From the NCBI RefSeq assembly GCF_021390425.1, contig NZ_JAJUWY010000011.1:1-57991 (forward strand): a DNA stretch of 57,991 nt, read 5' to 3'. Below are positions 8,134 to 16,087 of the stretch, piece by piece. The stretch's first letter is position 1; the number at the start of each line of letters is the position of its first letter. Position numbers and translations under genes: made by a program. Origin of the DNA: Lysobacter sp. GX 14042. Lineage in GTDB: Bacteria > Pseudomonadota > Gammaproteobacteria > Xanthomonadales > Xanthomonadaceae. Below the pieces are notes generated by a model. The model worked only from the letters and a program-made list of their open reading frames with translations, searched no databases and had not been told where the DNA came from.

Positions 8134-9269
8134 TGAGCACCGGAAGCCCTTGGATCTGGCAGCAGAGCGGCTGGCCCGAGCTGACCTTCGACGCGGCGGC
8201 GCTGGCGCTGCCGCTCGAAACGGTGGCCCAGGCCATCGGCAGGTTGCATGGGCGGGTCGGAGTGCTGCATGACGCCGACCGTGACCGGGCCGCCCTGGCC
8301 GGACTGATGCACGACGTCATCGAATCCAGCGCGATCGAAGGCGAGCGCCTGGACGTGGAGGCGGTGCGCTCTTCTCTCGCCCGCCGCCTGGGCGTGGACA
8401 TGGGCGGAGCGGCGCGCATGGACCGGCACGCGGACGGCGTGGTGGAGATGACCCTCGATGCCACGCGCAACGCCGGCGCGCCACTGACGGCCAAGCGGTT
8501 GCAGGCGTGGCAGGCGGCGCTGTTCCCCACCGGTCGGAGCGGCCTGTCTGAAATACGCGTGGGGCAATGGCGCGATGACGGCGACGGCCCCACGCAGGTG
8601 GTGTCCGGGCCCATCGGCAGGCAGCGGGTGCACTTTGAAGCGCCGCCCGCCGCGGTGCTCGACGGGGAAGTCGCGAAATTCCTGGAGTGGGTGGAGGCGC
8701 CTTCGGGCACGCCCGGAATCCTGAGGGCCGGCCTGGCGCACCTCTGGTTCGTCACCCTGCATCCTGTCGATGACGGGAACGGCCGCGTCGCACGCGCCGT
8801 CGGTGACCTGATGCTGTCCCGCGCGGATGGCGAACCCTATCGCTACTACAGCCTGTCCGCGCAGATCCAAGCCGAGCGCAACGCGTACTACGACATCCTG
8901 GAGCGGACCCAGCGCGGCGGCCTGGACGTCACTGCGTGGCTGTCGTGGTTCCTGCGTTGCCTTCTGCGCGCGGTGCGACGATCCGACGCGGAGCTCGACC
9001 GGGTCCTGGCCAAGGTCCTGTTCTGGCAGCGCGTGGCGGATGTACCGTTGACCGGACGCCAGGTAAAGGCGCTCAACAAGGTTCTCGACGAATTCGAGCA
9101 GCCGGTGACCAACCGCAAGTGGGCGGCGCTGACGCGTACCTCATCCGACACCGCCCTGCGCGACCTGCGCGCGCTGGTGGAAGCGGGGGTCCTGGAGCGC
9201 GCCGATACGGGAGGGCGCTCCTCTGCGTACTGGCTGAAGGGGATACCGCCCCCACGCGCGGAAGACTGA
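8133..9269 (+). CDS. Fic-family AMPylase with DUF4172 N-terminus and C-terminal winged helix
   Basis: A 378-residue Fic protein; the family transfers AMP (or another nucleotide group) onto target proteins. The N-terminal region (IWQQSGWPELTFD onward) resembles DUF4172. An inhibitory helix motif of the form SxxxEG is present at 65-70 (SSAIEG). The catalytic loop HPVDDGNGRVAR lies at 210-221 and keeps the histidine, acidic residue, GNGR and final arginine; the usual phenylalanine two residues after the histidine is valine. The C-terminus (from about 310: LTGRQVKALNKVLDEF, then a segment ending GGRSSAYWL) looks like a winged-helix DNA-binding domain. The start at 8133 was preferred over an upstream ATG at 8109 because it gives the family-like MSTGSPWIW. 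It is divergent from hsdR; Fic genes of this type often sit beside type I systems. The target is unknown. Confidence 0.88.
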   Translation: MSTGSPWIWQQSGWPELTFDAAALALPLETVAQAIGRLHGRVGVLHDADRDRAALAGLMHDVIESSAIEGERLDVEAVRSSLARRLGVDMGGAARMDRHADGVVEMTLDATRNAGAPLTAKRLQAWQAALFPTGRSGLSEIRVGQWRDDGDGPTQVVSGPIGRQRVHFEAPPAAVLDGEVAKFLEWVEAPSGTPGILRAGLAHLWFVTLHPVDDGNGRVARAVGDLMLSRADGEPYRYYSLSAQIQAERNAYYDILERTQRGGLDVTAWLSWFLRCLLRAVRRSDAELDRVLAKVLFWQRVADVPLTGRQVKALNKVLDEFEQPVTNRKWAALTRTSSDTALRDLRALVEAGVLERADTGGRSSAYWLKGIPPPRAED

Positions 9270-9292
9270 CGCCGGACCACCACGCCGGACAC

Positions 9293-9316
9293 AAAAAAAC
9301 CCGCGAAAATCGCGGG
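9293..9316 (-). terminator. Intrinsic terminator of the tRNA-Met gene
   Basis: Stem CCCGCG/CGCGGG with an AT-rich loop (9300-9316), followed on the minus strand by seven T residues (9293-9299). It lies 20 nt beyond the tRNA 3' end and also separates the tRNA from the convergent fic gene. Confidence 0.85.
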
Positions 9317-9336
9317 CTTGCGTGGGTTCCCGTGGA

Positions 9337-9413
9337 TGGTGGCTATGGGTGGACTCGAACCACCGACCCCAGCATTATGAGTGCTGTGCTCTAACCGGCT
9401 GAGCTACATAGCC
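9337..9413 (-). tRNA. tRNA-Met (CAT), elongator
   Basis: A 77-nt cloverleaf on the minus strand. The acceptor stem GGCTATG/CATAGCC, D stem GCTC/GAGC, anticodon stem CAGCA/TGCTG with loop CTCATAA, T stem GGTGG/CCACC with loop TTCGAGT, discriminator A and an encoded CCA end all pair. The anticodon is CAT. The body resembles elongator tRNA-Met rather than initiator (which has a mismatched first pair) or the lysidine-modified tRNA-Ile. Its 3' end faces the defence island. Confidence 0.96.
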
Positions 9414-9555
9414 ATGGGAACCGGCAATTTTCCGCCTCCCGGCCCCGGCTGTCAATTGCCAGTTGCAATGCCGGCTGACCCGGCGGGTCTTGCCTTGCTG
9501 CCCACGGGGCCCCGTGGCAGAGTCGATCGCAGGTGACGCTTCGGGAGTTCGCGTC

Positions 9556-10140
9556 GTGATCGATCCGGACGGCTTTCGGCCCAACGTGGGCATCGTGCTG
9601 ATGCACGGCGACGGGCGCCTGTTCTGGGCGCGGCGGGTGCGGCGTGACGGGTGGCAGTTCCCGCAGGGCGGGATGAACACCGACGAGACGCCGGTCGAGG
9701 CGATGTACCGCGAATTGCACGAGGAGACCGGGCTGCTGCCGCGGCACGTTGAGGTGCTCGGGGCGACGCCGGGCTGGTTGCGTTACCGGCTGCCGGAGCG
9801 GTCGATCCGCCGGCACGAACGGCTGGTGTGCATCGGCCAGAAGCAGGTGTGGTTCCTGTTGCGGCTGACCGGTTGCGAGGGCGACGTGCGCCTGGACCTG
9901 ACCGACACCCCCGAGTTCGACCACTGGCGCTGGGTGGACTTCTGGTACCCGGTGGAGCACGTGGTGATGTTCAAGCGCGGGGTCTACGCGCGCGCGCTGC
10001 GGCACCTGGCCCCGTTCGCGCGGCAGGTGGCCGGCGATGGCGCGGTCCCGCCGCCGCGTCCGGACCTGCCGGGTATCGGCCGTGACCGGCCCAGGGCACG
10101 CGCAGGCGGAGGCGGTTTCCAGCGCGTTGCCCGTGGTTAA
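9556..10140 (+). CDS. rppH: RNA pyrophosphohydrolase RppH
   Basis: Nudix hydrolase of 194 residues that removes pyrophosphate from the 5' triphosphate end of mRNAs and so triggers RNase E-dependent decay. The Nudix box fits its consensus fully (G38, E44, then R52 E53 L54 H55 E56 E57 T58 G59 L60). The N-terminus [14 protein letters not shown] and the segment [15 protein letters not shown] are RppH hallmarks. The GTG at 9556 was chosen because it gives the conserved IDPDG start; the open frame extends upstream to 9463 without family similarity. The C-terminal 30 or so residues are a low-complexity Gly/Arg-rich tail. The gene follows tRNA-Met divergently, and its stop codon overlaps the Fur-box-like site of the next gene. 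Confidence 0.95.
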   Translation: MIDPDGFRPNVGIVLMHGDGRLFWARRVRRDGWQFPQGGMNTDETPVEAMYRELHEETGLLPRHVEVLGATPGWLRYRLPERSIRRHERLVCIGQKQVWFLLRLTGCEGDVRLDLTDTPEFDHWRWVDFWYPVEHVVMFKRGVYARALRHLAPFARQVAGDGAVPPPRPDLPGIGRDRPRARAGGGGFQRVARG

Positions 10141-10169
10141 TTGACAATCATTCGCATTGGTAGTGGAAT
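10137..10169 (+). promoter_or_regulatory. Promoter of bfd with overlapping Fur-box-like site
   Basis: A perfect -35 TTGACA (10141-10146) and a -10 TGGAAT (10164-10169) are spaced by 17 nt. Over the -35 lies a Fur-box-like sequence (10137-10155, core CAATCATT) matching about 12 of 19 positions of the Fur consensus by eye. Iron-dependent repression of bfd would follow; this is expected for the gene but not proven here. Confidence 0.6.
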
Positions 10170-10208
10170 GGCCCGGCAGCGATCCGGGCTGCGCCAGTGC
10201 CTTCTGCC

Positions 10209-10412
10209 GTGTACGTCTGCATCTGCAACGCCGTAACCGACCATGACATCCGCGCCGCCGCCGAGGCCGGCTGCACCAACCTGGCCGGGCTGACCATGCG
10301 CACCGGGGCGGGCGCCTGCTGCGGCAGCTGCGTCGAGTCCGCCACGCAGGTGCTGGCCGAGGCCCGCGCGGCCATCGAACTGCCGCTGGTCCTGCTCGAC
10401 CGGGCGGCCTGA
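10209..10412 (+). CDS. bfd: Bacterioferritin-associated ferredoxin Bfd
   Basis: Small [2Fe-2S] protein of 67 residues that docks on bacterioferritin and delivers electrons to release stored iron. The four cluster ligands of the family are all present: C4 and C6 (VCICN), and C38 and C41 (CGSC). The GTG at 10209 gives the family-typical beginning (fMet)-YVCICN; a GTG four codons upstream (10197) is the alternative. It sits between a Fur-box-like promoter and the bfr gene, the normal partnership. Under iron starvation Bfd would be made and Bfr iron mobilised. Confidence 0.93.
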   Translation: MYVCICNAVTDHDIRAAAEAGCTNLAGLTMRTGAGACCGSCVESATQVLAEARAAIELPLVLLDRAA

Positions 10413-10547
10413 TCCACACCGGTCCCGCCGCTGCCTGGTCCGCCGGACCGGCGCTGCCCGCCCATGCGGATGCACCCGATTCGCGTTCCGTCATTGCTTT
10501 GCGAACGTCGCTAGAGTGGGGCAATTCCACTGCGACGGAGCACGGTC

Positions 10548-11018
10548 ATGAAGGGCGATCCCAAGGTCATCGGCTATCTCAACAAGGCGCTCTACAACGA
10601 GCTGACCGCCATCAACCAGTACTTCCTGCACGCCAAGATGCTGAAGAACTGGGGCCTGAAGGAACTCGCCGAGCACGAGTACCACGAGTCGATCGACGAG
10701 ATGAAGCACGCCGACCAGCTTGCCGATCGGATCCTGTTCCTGGAGGGGCTGCCGAACTTCCAGGCACTGGGCAAGCTGCGCATCGGCGAGGGACCGCGCG
10801 AGATCATGGAGTGCGACCTGGCGCTCGAGATGGACGCGGTGCCGCTGCTGCGCGAGGCGATCGCCTATTGCGAGAGCGTCAGTGACTACGTCAGCCGCGA
10901 CCTGTTCTCCGACATCCTCGAGTCGGAGGAGGAGCACATCGACTGGATCGAGACCCAGCTGGAGCTGATCGCCCGGATCGGAGAGCCGAATTACCTGGCG
11001 CAGCAGATCAGGGATTGA
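10548..11018 (+). CDS. bfr: Bacterioferritin
   Basis: Iron-storage protein of 156 residues, assembling into a 24-mer shell with haem at dimer interfaces. All ferroxidase-centre ligands are in place: E18, E51, H54, E94, E127 and H130. The haem-ligand methionine M52 (in DEMKH) is also present, so this is a true haem-binding Bfr rather than a Dps or a catalytically dead paralogue. It lies 135 bp downstream of bfd on the same strand. The 3' end overlaps the convergent DUF4126 gene by 11 bp. The length equals that of typical Bfr. Confidence 0.97.
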   Translation: MKGDPKVIGYLNKALYNELTAINQYFLHAKMLKNWGLKELAEHEYHESIDEMKHADQLADRILFLEGLPNFQALGKLRIGEGPREIMECDLALEMDAVPLLREAIAYCESVSDYVSRDLFSDILESEEEHIDWIETQLELIARIGEPNYLAQQIRD

Positions 11019-11586
11019 GGCCGGGCTTGCGGCGGAACACCAGGCGCCACAGGCACCACAGCAGGGCGGCTATCGCCAGGGTGACCAGCGCGGCCAGCGA
11101 CAGGGCGACCCACGGATGGGCGAACACCAGGGCCAGGCCGCCGACCACGGCCACGTCCTCGCCGACCGAGGCGGTCCAGTTGCTGAGCGGTTCGGGCGAG
11201 GTGTTGATCACCGCCCGTGAACCGGCTTTCAGCACGTGGCTGCCCAGTGCCACCACGGCGCCGGTCAGCATCGCCCCGCCGCCCAGCTCGCCGTCGGGCG
11301 ACAGCGTGGCCGCCGCCAGGAAGGCGCCCGCCGGGACCCGGGCCAGGGTGTTGAACAGGTCCCAGGCGGAGTCCACGCCCGGGATCTTGTCGGCGAAGAA
11401 TTCCACTGCCGCCAGCAGGCCGCACAGGCCGAGCACCCAGGGCGAGGTGGTGGCCTCCAGCGCCTGTGGCAGGTCCAGCCAGCCGAAGTACCCGGCCAGG
11501 CCGACGCCGAACACCGTCAGGTAGGCGCGCACGCCGGCGAGCCAGGCCAGCACCACGCCAATTGCGAACAGGTGCGCATCCGTCAT
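11008..11586 (-). CDS. DUF4126 family membrane protein
   Basis: An integral membrane protein of 192 residues with about five hydrophobic helices, beginning [18 protein letters not shown]. The segment [16 protein letters not shown] is characteristic of DUF4126 proteins, whose function is unknown. The ATG at 11586 was chosen because the 18 codons upstream are basic and non-hydrophobic and because it gives the family start; the frame is open to 11640. It converges on bfr with an 11-bp overlap and is divergent from the next gene with a 68-bp gap. There are no motifs that would point to a substrate. Confidence 0.85.
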   Translation of the reverse strand: MTDAHLFAIGVVLAWLAGVRAYLTVFGVGLAGYFGWLDLPQALEATTSPWVLGLCGLLAAVEFFADKIPGVDSAWDLFNTLARVPAGAFLAAATLSPDGELGGGAMLTGAVVALGSHVLKAGSRAVINTSPEPLSNWTASVGEDVAVVGGLALVFAHPWVALSLAALVTLAIAALLWCLWRLVFRRKPGLNP

Positions 11587-11654
11587 GGCGCAAACCCCGT
11601 AGACTCGGGCCCCGAGTATATGGGGACCGCGGGCGCGCATGCGCCCCCGTGCAC

Positions 11655-12392
11655 ATGGACATACCCGGGGAAATCCAACGCTACCAGGTGGTGCGGCAAG
11701 CGCCGCGCCGCCGCCTGTTGCGGCCCGCGCTGGCCTGCGGCTGGGTGCTGAGCCTGGTCGCCGCGTGGGCGGCGGCCAGCTGGCACGCCGCGCCGGTGCA
11801 GGCGCTGGCGATTCCCGGCACCGGGGCCGCGGCGCTGCGCGGGGAACTGCAATCGGCCACCGCCGAGGTCGAGCGGCTGCGCCAGCAGCACGTGCTGCTG
11901 GAGAGGTCCGACCAGGTCAGTCGCGCCGCCAACCGCGCGATCCAGCAGGAGCTCGCCGAGCGCGAGGGCGAGATCGCCCGGCTGAAGGCGGACCTGGCGT
12001 TCTACGAGCGCATCGCCGCCGGGGACGCACCGCGCCAGGACCTGAACGTGCACTCGGCGGAGTTCAGCCCGCAGGCCGGTGGCAGCTGGAACTACGACAT
12101 CGTGCTGACCCAGGGCATCGAGCGCGCCTCGGCCAGCCGCGGCCAGCTGCGCTTCACCATCGAAGGGGTGCAGGACGGGCGCCTGGCCAGTCTCGACTGG
12201 AACACCCTCCACCAGCGCGAGGACGCCCCGGCGCAGTCCTTCGCCTTCCGTTACTTCCAGCGCCTGCACGGCAGCGTGATGCTGCCCGACGGCTTCACGC
12301 CGCAGCGGGTGCGGGTATCGCTGCGTGGCCCGGACACCAGCCTCGAGCAGGCCCTGGCCTGGGTGCAGCCCAATTCCCGAGGGGATGCCTGA
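11655..12392 (+). CDS. DUF6776-like coiled-coil membrane protein, first of two paralogues
   Basis: A 245-residue protein with one N-terminal transmembrane helix (about residues 21-45), a coiled coil of about 65 residues rich in Glu/Arg/Leu (LRGELQSATAEVERLR onward, ending DLAFYERIAAG), and a C-terminal globular domain with beta-rich sequence (LNVHSAEFSP ... SFAFRYFQRLHG ... LPDGFTPQRVRVSL). The last domain should be periplasmic. It has a clear paralogue at 12870-13652, and the bactofilin gene lies exactly between them: its stop codon directly abuts the bactofilin ATG. No enzymatic motif is seen. A structural or anchoring role with the bactofilin is my inference. Confidence 0.8.
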   Translation: MDIPGEIQRYQVVRQAPRRRLLRPALACGWVLSLVAAWAAASWHAAPVQALAIPGTGAAALRGELQSATAEVERLRQQHVLLERSDQVSRAANRAIQQELAEREGEIARLKADLAFYERIAAGDAPRQDLNVHSAEFSPQAGGSWNYDIVLTQGIERASASRGQLRFTIEGVQDGRLASLDWNTLHQREDAPAQSFAFRYFQRLHGSVMLPDGFTPQRVRVSLRGPDTSLEQALAWVQPNSRGDA

Positions 12393-12818
12393 ATGTTCAA
12401 GAGCAACAAGCCGATCGCGGTCGATGGCCCGGTCGAGACCCTGATCGGCCCCAAGGTCGTGCTGCAGGGGGACCTGCACTTCGACGGGGGCCTGTACATC
12501 GAGGGACGGGTGGTCGGACGGGTGATCGCCGGCGAAGACGCCAAGGCGATCGTCACCCTGGCCGAGGGCGGCAGCATCCAGGGCGAGGTCCGCGCCCCGG
12601 TGGTGGTCATCAATGGCCAGGTCGACGGCGACATCCACGCCAGCGGCCGGGTCCAGTTGGCGCCCAAGGCGCGGATCACCGGCGACGTGCATTACCAGGT
12701 GGTGGAGATGGCCGCCGGCGCGGTGCTCACCGGGCGGCTGGTCCATGCCGCGCACGACGCGCTCCGGGACACGGCGGAACCTGAAGCAAGGGCGAACCTC
12801 ACCGCGGTTTCCGGCTGA
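12393..12818 (+). CDS. Bactofilin-family polymer-forming protein
   Basis: A 141-residue bactofilin. These proteins polymerise without nucleotide into membrane-associated filaments and place envelope-modifying enzymes. The core is a right-handed beta-helix seen as short hydrophobic repeats (KVVLQGDLHFDGGLYIEGRV, GGSIQGEVRAPVVVING, VDGDIHASGRVQLAP, ARITGDVHYQVVEMAAG), flanked by short disordered tails. The start ATG immediately follows the stop codon of the upstream coiled-coil gene, so the two are translated from one message. The downstream paralogue of that gene follows after 51 bp. Family call is firm; the cellular role (cell shape, stalk or division) cannot be told. Confidence 0.93.
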   Translation: MFKSNKPIAVDGPVETLIGPKVVLQGDLHFDGGLYIEGRVVGRVIAGEDAKAIVTLAEGGSIQGEVRAPVVVINGQVDGDIHASGRVQLAPKARITGDVHYQVVEMAAGAVLTGRLVHAAHDALRDTAEPEARANLTAVSG

Positions 12819-12869
12819 CCCTCACGCCGGTCGGGGTAGTCTGGGCGCCGGTCCACACCCGGTGCCCCG

Positions 12870-13652
12870 ATGGCCGTCCCGCCACCTGGACAACCCGAAC
12901 CCGAGAATTCCGCGCCACCGGCAGGCGAGCCCGTGTCGGGCGCCTTCGTGTCCCTGCGGGCACTGGCGATCGCCGCCGGGGTGCTGTTGCTGGCGCTGCT
13001 GTTCGGACTGTGGGGCGTGTGGCGCACGTTCTCGCCGGCCGCCGGCGACCTGCGCGGCGAACTCGCGCGTGCCGAGCGCCAGCTGGAGCAGGCCCGCACC
13101 GAACTGGCCGGCGAGCAGCAGAAGAGCGCGACCCTGTCACGCTCGGACCAGATCAGCCGCGACGCGAACCGGGAGCTGCAGGGCGCCCTGGCGGTGCGCG
13201 ACGAGGAAATCGCCGGCCTGCGGGCGGACGTGGCCTTCTACGAGCGGCTGGTCGGCTCCACCAGCCAGCGCCGCGGCCTGAGCGTGCACGCCATCCGCAT
13301 GCAGCCGCAGAGCGACAGCGCCTGGCATTTCGACACCACCCTGACCCGCAACCTCGACCGCGAGGTGGTCAGCGAGGGTCGCCTGAGCCTGTCGATCGAG
13401 GGATCGCAGGGCGGGCGGCTGCAGACCCTGGAGTGGAACCAGCTCCGCCAGCAGCCCGATGCCGAAGGGGTGGAGTTCTCGTTCCGCTATTTCCAGCAGG
13501 TGAGCGGCGATGTGTTCCTGCCCGCGGGCTTCGAGCCGGTGCGGGTGAACGTCCACCTGCGTCCGCAGTCGGGGCCTGATGTCGAGCAGTCCTTCACCTG
13601 GGCCGACGCGACGCGGGCGCAGGCCGGCCAGGGTCCGCGGGCGGTGGAATGA
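12870..13652 (+). CDS. DUF6776-like coiled-coil membrane protein, second paralogue
   Basis: A 260-residue protein with the same plan as the gene at 11655: a Pro-rich cytoplasmic tail of about 28 residues, one transmembrane helix (LRALAIAAGVLLLALLFGL), a coiled coil (LRGELARAERQLEQA ... SRSDQISRDANRELQ ... VAFYERLVG) and a C-terminal domain with matching landmarks (LSVHAIRMQP, FSFRYFQQVSGDVFLP). The shared SRSDQ/DANR and AFYER blocks show that the two genes arose by duplication. It lies 51 bp after the bactofilin gene and 54 bp before erpA, all on one strand. Function unknown. Confidence 0.8.
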   Translation: MAVPPPGQPEPENSAPPAGEPVSGAFVSLRALAIAAGVLLLALLFGLWGVWRTFSPAAGDLRGELARAERQLEQARTELAGEQQKSATLSRSDQISRDANRELQGALAVRDEEIAGLRADVAFYERLVGSTSQRRGLSVHAIRMQPQSDSAWHFDTTLTRNLDREVVSEGRLSLSIEGSQGGRLQTLEWNQLRQQPDAEGVEFSFRYFQQVSGDVFLPAGFEPVRVNVHLRPQSGPDVEQSFTWADATRAQAGQGPRAVE

Positions 13653-13706
13653 ACCATCCACGGGATGGTGCTTGAATGGCGCCGGCGCGCGCCCCATGCT
13701 GACGGG

Positions 13707-14096
13707 ATGGAAAGCCAGATCGTCCCCCTGCCCGGCGTCGACGACGCGCCCGACTACCACGCCATCGAGCGCCCGCTCGAATTCACCCCGGCCGCGGCGG
13801 CCAAGGTCGCCGAACTGGTGGCCAGCGAGGGCAACCCGGCGCTCAAGCTGCGGGTGTTCATCCAGGGCGGCGGCTGCTCGGGCTTCCAGTACGGCTTCGA
13901 GTTCGATGAAGAGCGCGCCGAGGACGACCTGGGCGTGGACACCGACGGCGTCACCCTGCTGGTCGACCCGCTGAGCCTGCAGTACCTGATGGGCGCGACG
14001 GTGGACTACACCGAGAGCCTGCACGGGGCCCAGTTCGTCATCCGCAACCCGAACGCGAAGACCACCTGCGGCTGCGGTTCCTCGTTCGCCGCGTGA
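13707..14096 (+). CDS. erpA: Iron-sulfur cluster insertion protein ErpA
   Basis: A-type Fe-S carrier of 129 residues that hands clusters to apo-proteins, including IspG in isoprenoid synthesis. The three cysteine ligands are present as C57 (GGGCSGF), C121 and C123 (TTCGCGSSF). The segment [17 protein letters not shown] is the family signature, and the longer acidic N-terminus fits ErpA rather than IscA. The ATG at 13707 was chosen because the 14 codons upstream of it are unlike the family. The last codons overlap the GTG start of nudC by 4 bp. Confidence 0.95.
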   Translation: MESQIVPLPGVDDAPDYHAIERPLEFTPAAAAKVAELVASEGNPALKLRVFIQGGGCSGFQYGFEFDEERAEDDLGVDTDGVTLLVDPLSLQYLMGATVDYTESLHGAQFVIRNPNAKTTCGCGSSFAA

Positions 14097-15058
14097 GTGC
14101 GGACCGCGCGCCGTTCGGGTTCATCGGCGGCGGCGCGTTCGCCATCGACGGCCCGCTGATCCCGGTTGCCGACGATCCCGCCTGCACCGGCGCGCTCGAC
14201 CGTGCCGACGCATTGCGCGCGGACCCGGAGGCGCTGTCACGCCTGTGGCAGGACGGCCGGGTGCTGCTGGTCGACGCCGAGGGCCGGGCATTGTCCGTCG
14301 GCGATGCGCCGTATGCCCCGCGCGGCGGCGAGCTCAGCCGGGGCCCCGGTGGCCCGGGCGCGGCGATCTTCCTCGGCCTGGACGGCGACGGCACGGCCTG
14401 GTTCGCACTGGATGCCGCGCTGGTCGCGGTCGATGCCCCGGAGCGGACCGACGTGCGCACCGCTGCCGCCTCCTGGTCGGCGTTCCACGCCGGCGTATTC
14501 GCCCAGGCCCGCGCGCTGCTGCACTGGCGCCGCAGCCATCGCCACTGCGGCATCTGCGGCGCGACCCTCGGCCACGAGCGCGCCGGCTGGCTGGGGCGCT
14601 GCAGTGGCTGCAAGCGCGAGCACTACCCGCGCACCGACCCGGCGATCATCGCCGCGGTGACCGACGGCGAGCGCCTGCTGCTCGGGCGCCCGTCGAGCTG
14701 GGTGCCGCGGCGCTACTCGCTGGTGGCCGGTTTCGTCGAACCGGGCGAGACCCTGGAGCAGACCGTGGCCCGCGAGGTACTGGAGGAAACCCGGGTGCGC
14801 GTGCGTGCCTGCCGCTACCTGGGTTCACAGCCGTGGCCGTTCCCCGGTCAGTTGATGCTCGGCTTCATGGCGCTGGCGCACCCGGACGAGCCGCAGGTGT
14901 TCGACGAGCTCGAGGACGCCCGCTGGTTCGGCCCGGCCGAGGTCCGCCGGGCGCTGGAGCGCGAGCACGCCGATGACGGCACCGGGCCGACCCTGCCGCC
15001 GCGGGTGTCGATCGCGCGCTGGCTGATCGAACACTGGCTTGCCGCTGTCGGGGGATAG
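14093..15058 (+). CDS. nudC: NAD(+) diphosphatase / RNA deNADding enzyme NudC
   Basis: Nudix enzyme of 321 residues that cleaves NAD(H) to NMN and AMP and removes NAD caps from RNA. A zinc site is formed by C152, C155 (CGIC), C170 and C173 (CSGC). The Nudix box begins at G213 ([11 protein letters not shown]) and runs through REVLEE (227-232); the final box glycine is arginine here (R234). The NudC-specific SQPWPFP follows at 245-251. The GTG start at 14093 overlaps the erpA stop, so the pair is translationally coupled. With rppH 4 kb upstream, two RNA decapping enzymes occur in one neighbourhood. Confidence 0.93.
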   Translation: MSADRAPFGFIGGGAFAIDGPLIPVADDPACTGALDRADALRADPEALSRLWQDGRVLLVDAEGRALSVGDAPYAPRGGELSRGPGGPGAAIFLGLDGDGTAWFALDAALVAVDAPERTDVRTAAASWSAFHAGVFAQARALLHWRRSHRHCGICGATLGHERAGWLGRCSGCKREHYPRTDPAIIAAVTDGERLLLGRPSSWVPRRYSLVAGFVEPGETLEQTVAREVLEETRVRVRACRYLGSQPWPFPGQLMLGFMALAHPDEPQVFDELEDARWFGPAEVRRALEREHADDGTGPTLPPRVSIARWLIEHWLAAVGG

Positions 15059-15067
15059 CATCCGTCC

Positions 15068-15964
15068 ATGGCCCTGACCCTGATCGCCACCGTCCTTGCG
15101 CTGGTGCTTGGCCACCTGGCGCCCGGCCTGGCCGCGCGCGTGCGCAATCATCGCTGGTTCGGCCGCTGGCTGGCCTGGCTGGCCTCGCAGCGGGTGCTTG
15201 CCGACGCCTGGCGCAGCGGCTGGGGCGTGCTGCTGGCGGTCGCGCCGCCGCTTTTGCTGGTGGGACTGTTGCAAACCCTGTTTGCGGGCACCGCCTGGGG
15301 CCTGGGTGGCCTCCTGTTCGGACTGGCGGCGCTGTTCCATGCCTGGGGGCCGCGCGACCTGGACCGTGATGTCGAGGCGGTCGTCGACGGGCCGGACCCG
15401 CTCGCCCGCCGCCACGCCGCCGCCCGGCTGTCGGACAACGGCATCGCCCCGGGCGATGCCGATGCCCTGGTCACCGCGGTGTTTCGCAATGCGCTGCGGC
15501 GCTGGTTCGGCGTGCTGCTGTGGTTCCTGCTGCTGGGACCGGTAGGTGCGGTCGGCTACCGCCTGGTGGTGCTGCTGGCGGCGGCCGCCGCCGGCGGCCG
15601 GCTGCCGGCCGGGACCGCGCGCGGCGCGCGCGCCGTGTTGCGCTGGCTCGAATGGCCGGTCGCGCAACTGCTCAGCTTCACCCTGGCCCTGGTCGGCAGC
15701 TTCGACCGGGTGATCGGTGCCTGGCGCGAGGCTGGTGGTGCCGGGTTCCGGTTGGACCCGGGCTTCCTGGGCGCCGCGGGCCGCGCCGCGGTGGCCAGCG
15801 AGTTGGCCTGGGACGGCACGCCGCCGTCCGCGCCGGGCGCCGATCCGTACGAAGGGGAGGGCGGCCTGCTGCGCGCCGGCAAGGCGATGACCCTGGTGTG
15901 GCGCTGCCTGCTGGGATGGCTGGTGGTGCTGGCGCTGTTCGTGATCGCCGGGTTCGTGAGCTGA
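15068..15964 (+). CDS. AmpE-like (CobD/CbiB-related) membrane protein
   Basis: A 298-residue polytopic membrane protein. It starts 9 bp after nudC. The pattern of an N-terminal helix, a helix pair near residues 55-90, a polar segment with RDLDRDVEAVVDGPD, and the ALRRWFGVLLWFLLLGPVGAVGYRL block resembles the AmpE regulatory membrane protein family, related to CobD/CbiB. AmpE is linked to beta-lactamase regulation with AmpD in enterobacteria, but there is no ampD here, so a signalling role is only inferred from family. The C-terminal segment again spans the membrane. It is likely in one unit with erpA and nudC. Confidence 0.75.
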   Translation: MALTLIATVLALVLGHLAPGLAARVRNHRWFGRWLAWLASQRVLADAWRSGWGVLLAVAPPLLLVGLLQTLFAGTAWGLGGLLFGLAALFHAWGPRDLDRDVEAVVDGPDPLARRHAAARLSDNGIAPGDADALVTAVFRNALRRWFGVLLWFLLLGPVGAVGYRLVVLLAAAAAGGRLPAGTARGARAVLRWLEWPVAQLLSFTLALVGSFDRVIGAWREAGGAGFRLDPGFLGAAGRAAVASELAWDGTPPSAPGADPYEGEGGLLRAGKAMTLVWRCLLGWLVVLALFVIAGFVS

Positions 15965-15979
15965 CCCTGACATCCGTCG

Positions 15980-16035
15980 TGCCCGCGTAGGCGGGCATCC
16001 GCTGAATCCCTTCATGCCCGCGTACGCGGGCATCC
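15980..16035. repeat. Pair of REP-like palindromes
   Basis: Two near-identical direct copies of a 21-bp sequence 35 bp apart (15980-16000 and 16015-16035), each a GC-rich palindrome: GCCCGCGTAGGCGGGC, and GCCCGCGTACGCGGGC, which is perfectly self-complementary. They lie between the convergent AmpE-like and MFS/acyltransferase genes. Such extragenic palindromes are frequent in Xanthomonadaceae and may serve as bidirectional transcript ends. Confidence 0.75.
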
Positions 16036-16087
16036 ATGGACGTGTGCGGGGGATCTTCGGGACCGTGGTTTCAGGCGCGCCGGGGGG

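Noticed and set aside
6188..8272. A 694-codon open frame on the + strand
   Set aside because: It is antisense to hsdR, is rich in Val/Ala/His/Gln without motifs, and is a GC-bias shadow of the real gene.
8006..8755. Upstream extension of the hsdR frame
   Set aside because: The extra stretch is antisense to fic, crosses the operator and has no HsdR similarity; the ATG at 8005 gives the family start.
9330..9420. Direct repeat of the tRNA-Met 3' end as the left attachment site
   Set aside because: No second copy of the tRNA 3' end was found in the window; it may lie to the left of it.
10488..10517. Promoter for bfr (TTGCTT and TAGAGT)
   Set aside because: Spacing is about 12 nt and the -10 match is poor.
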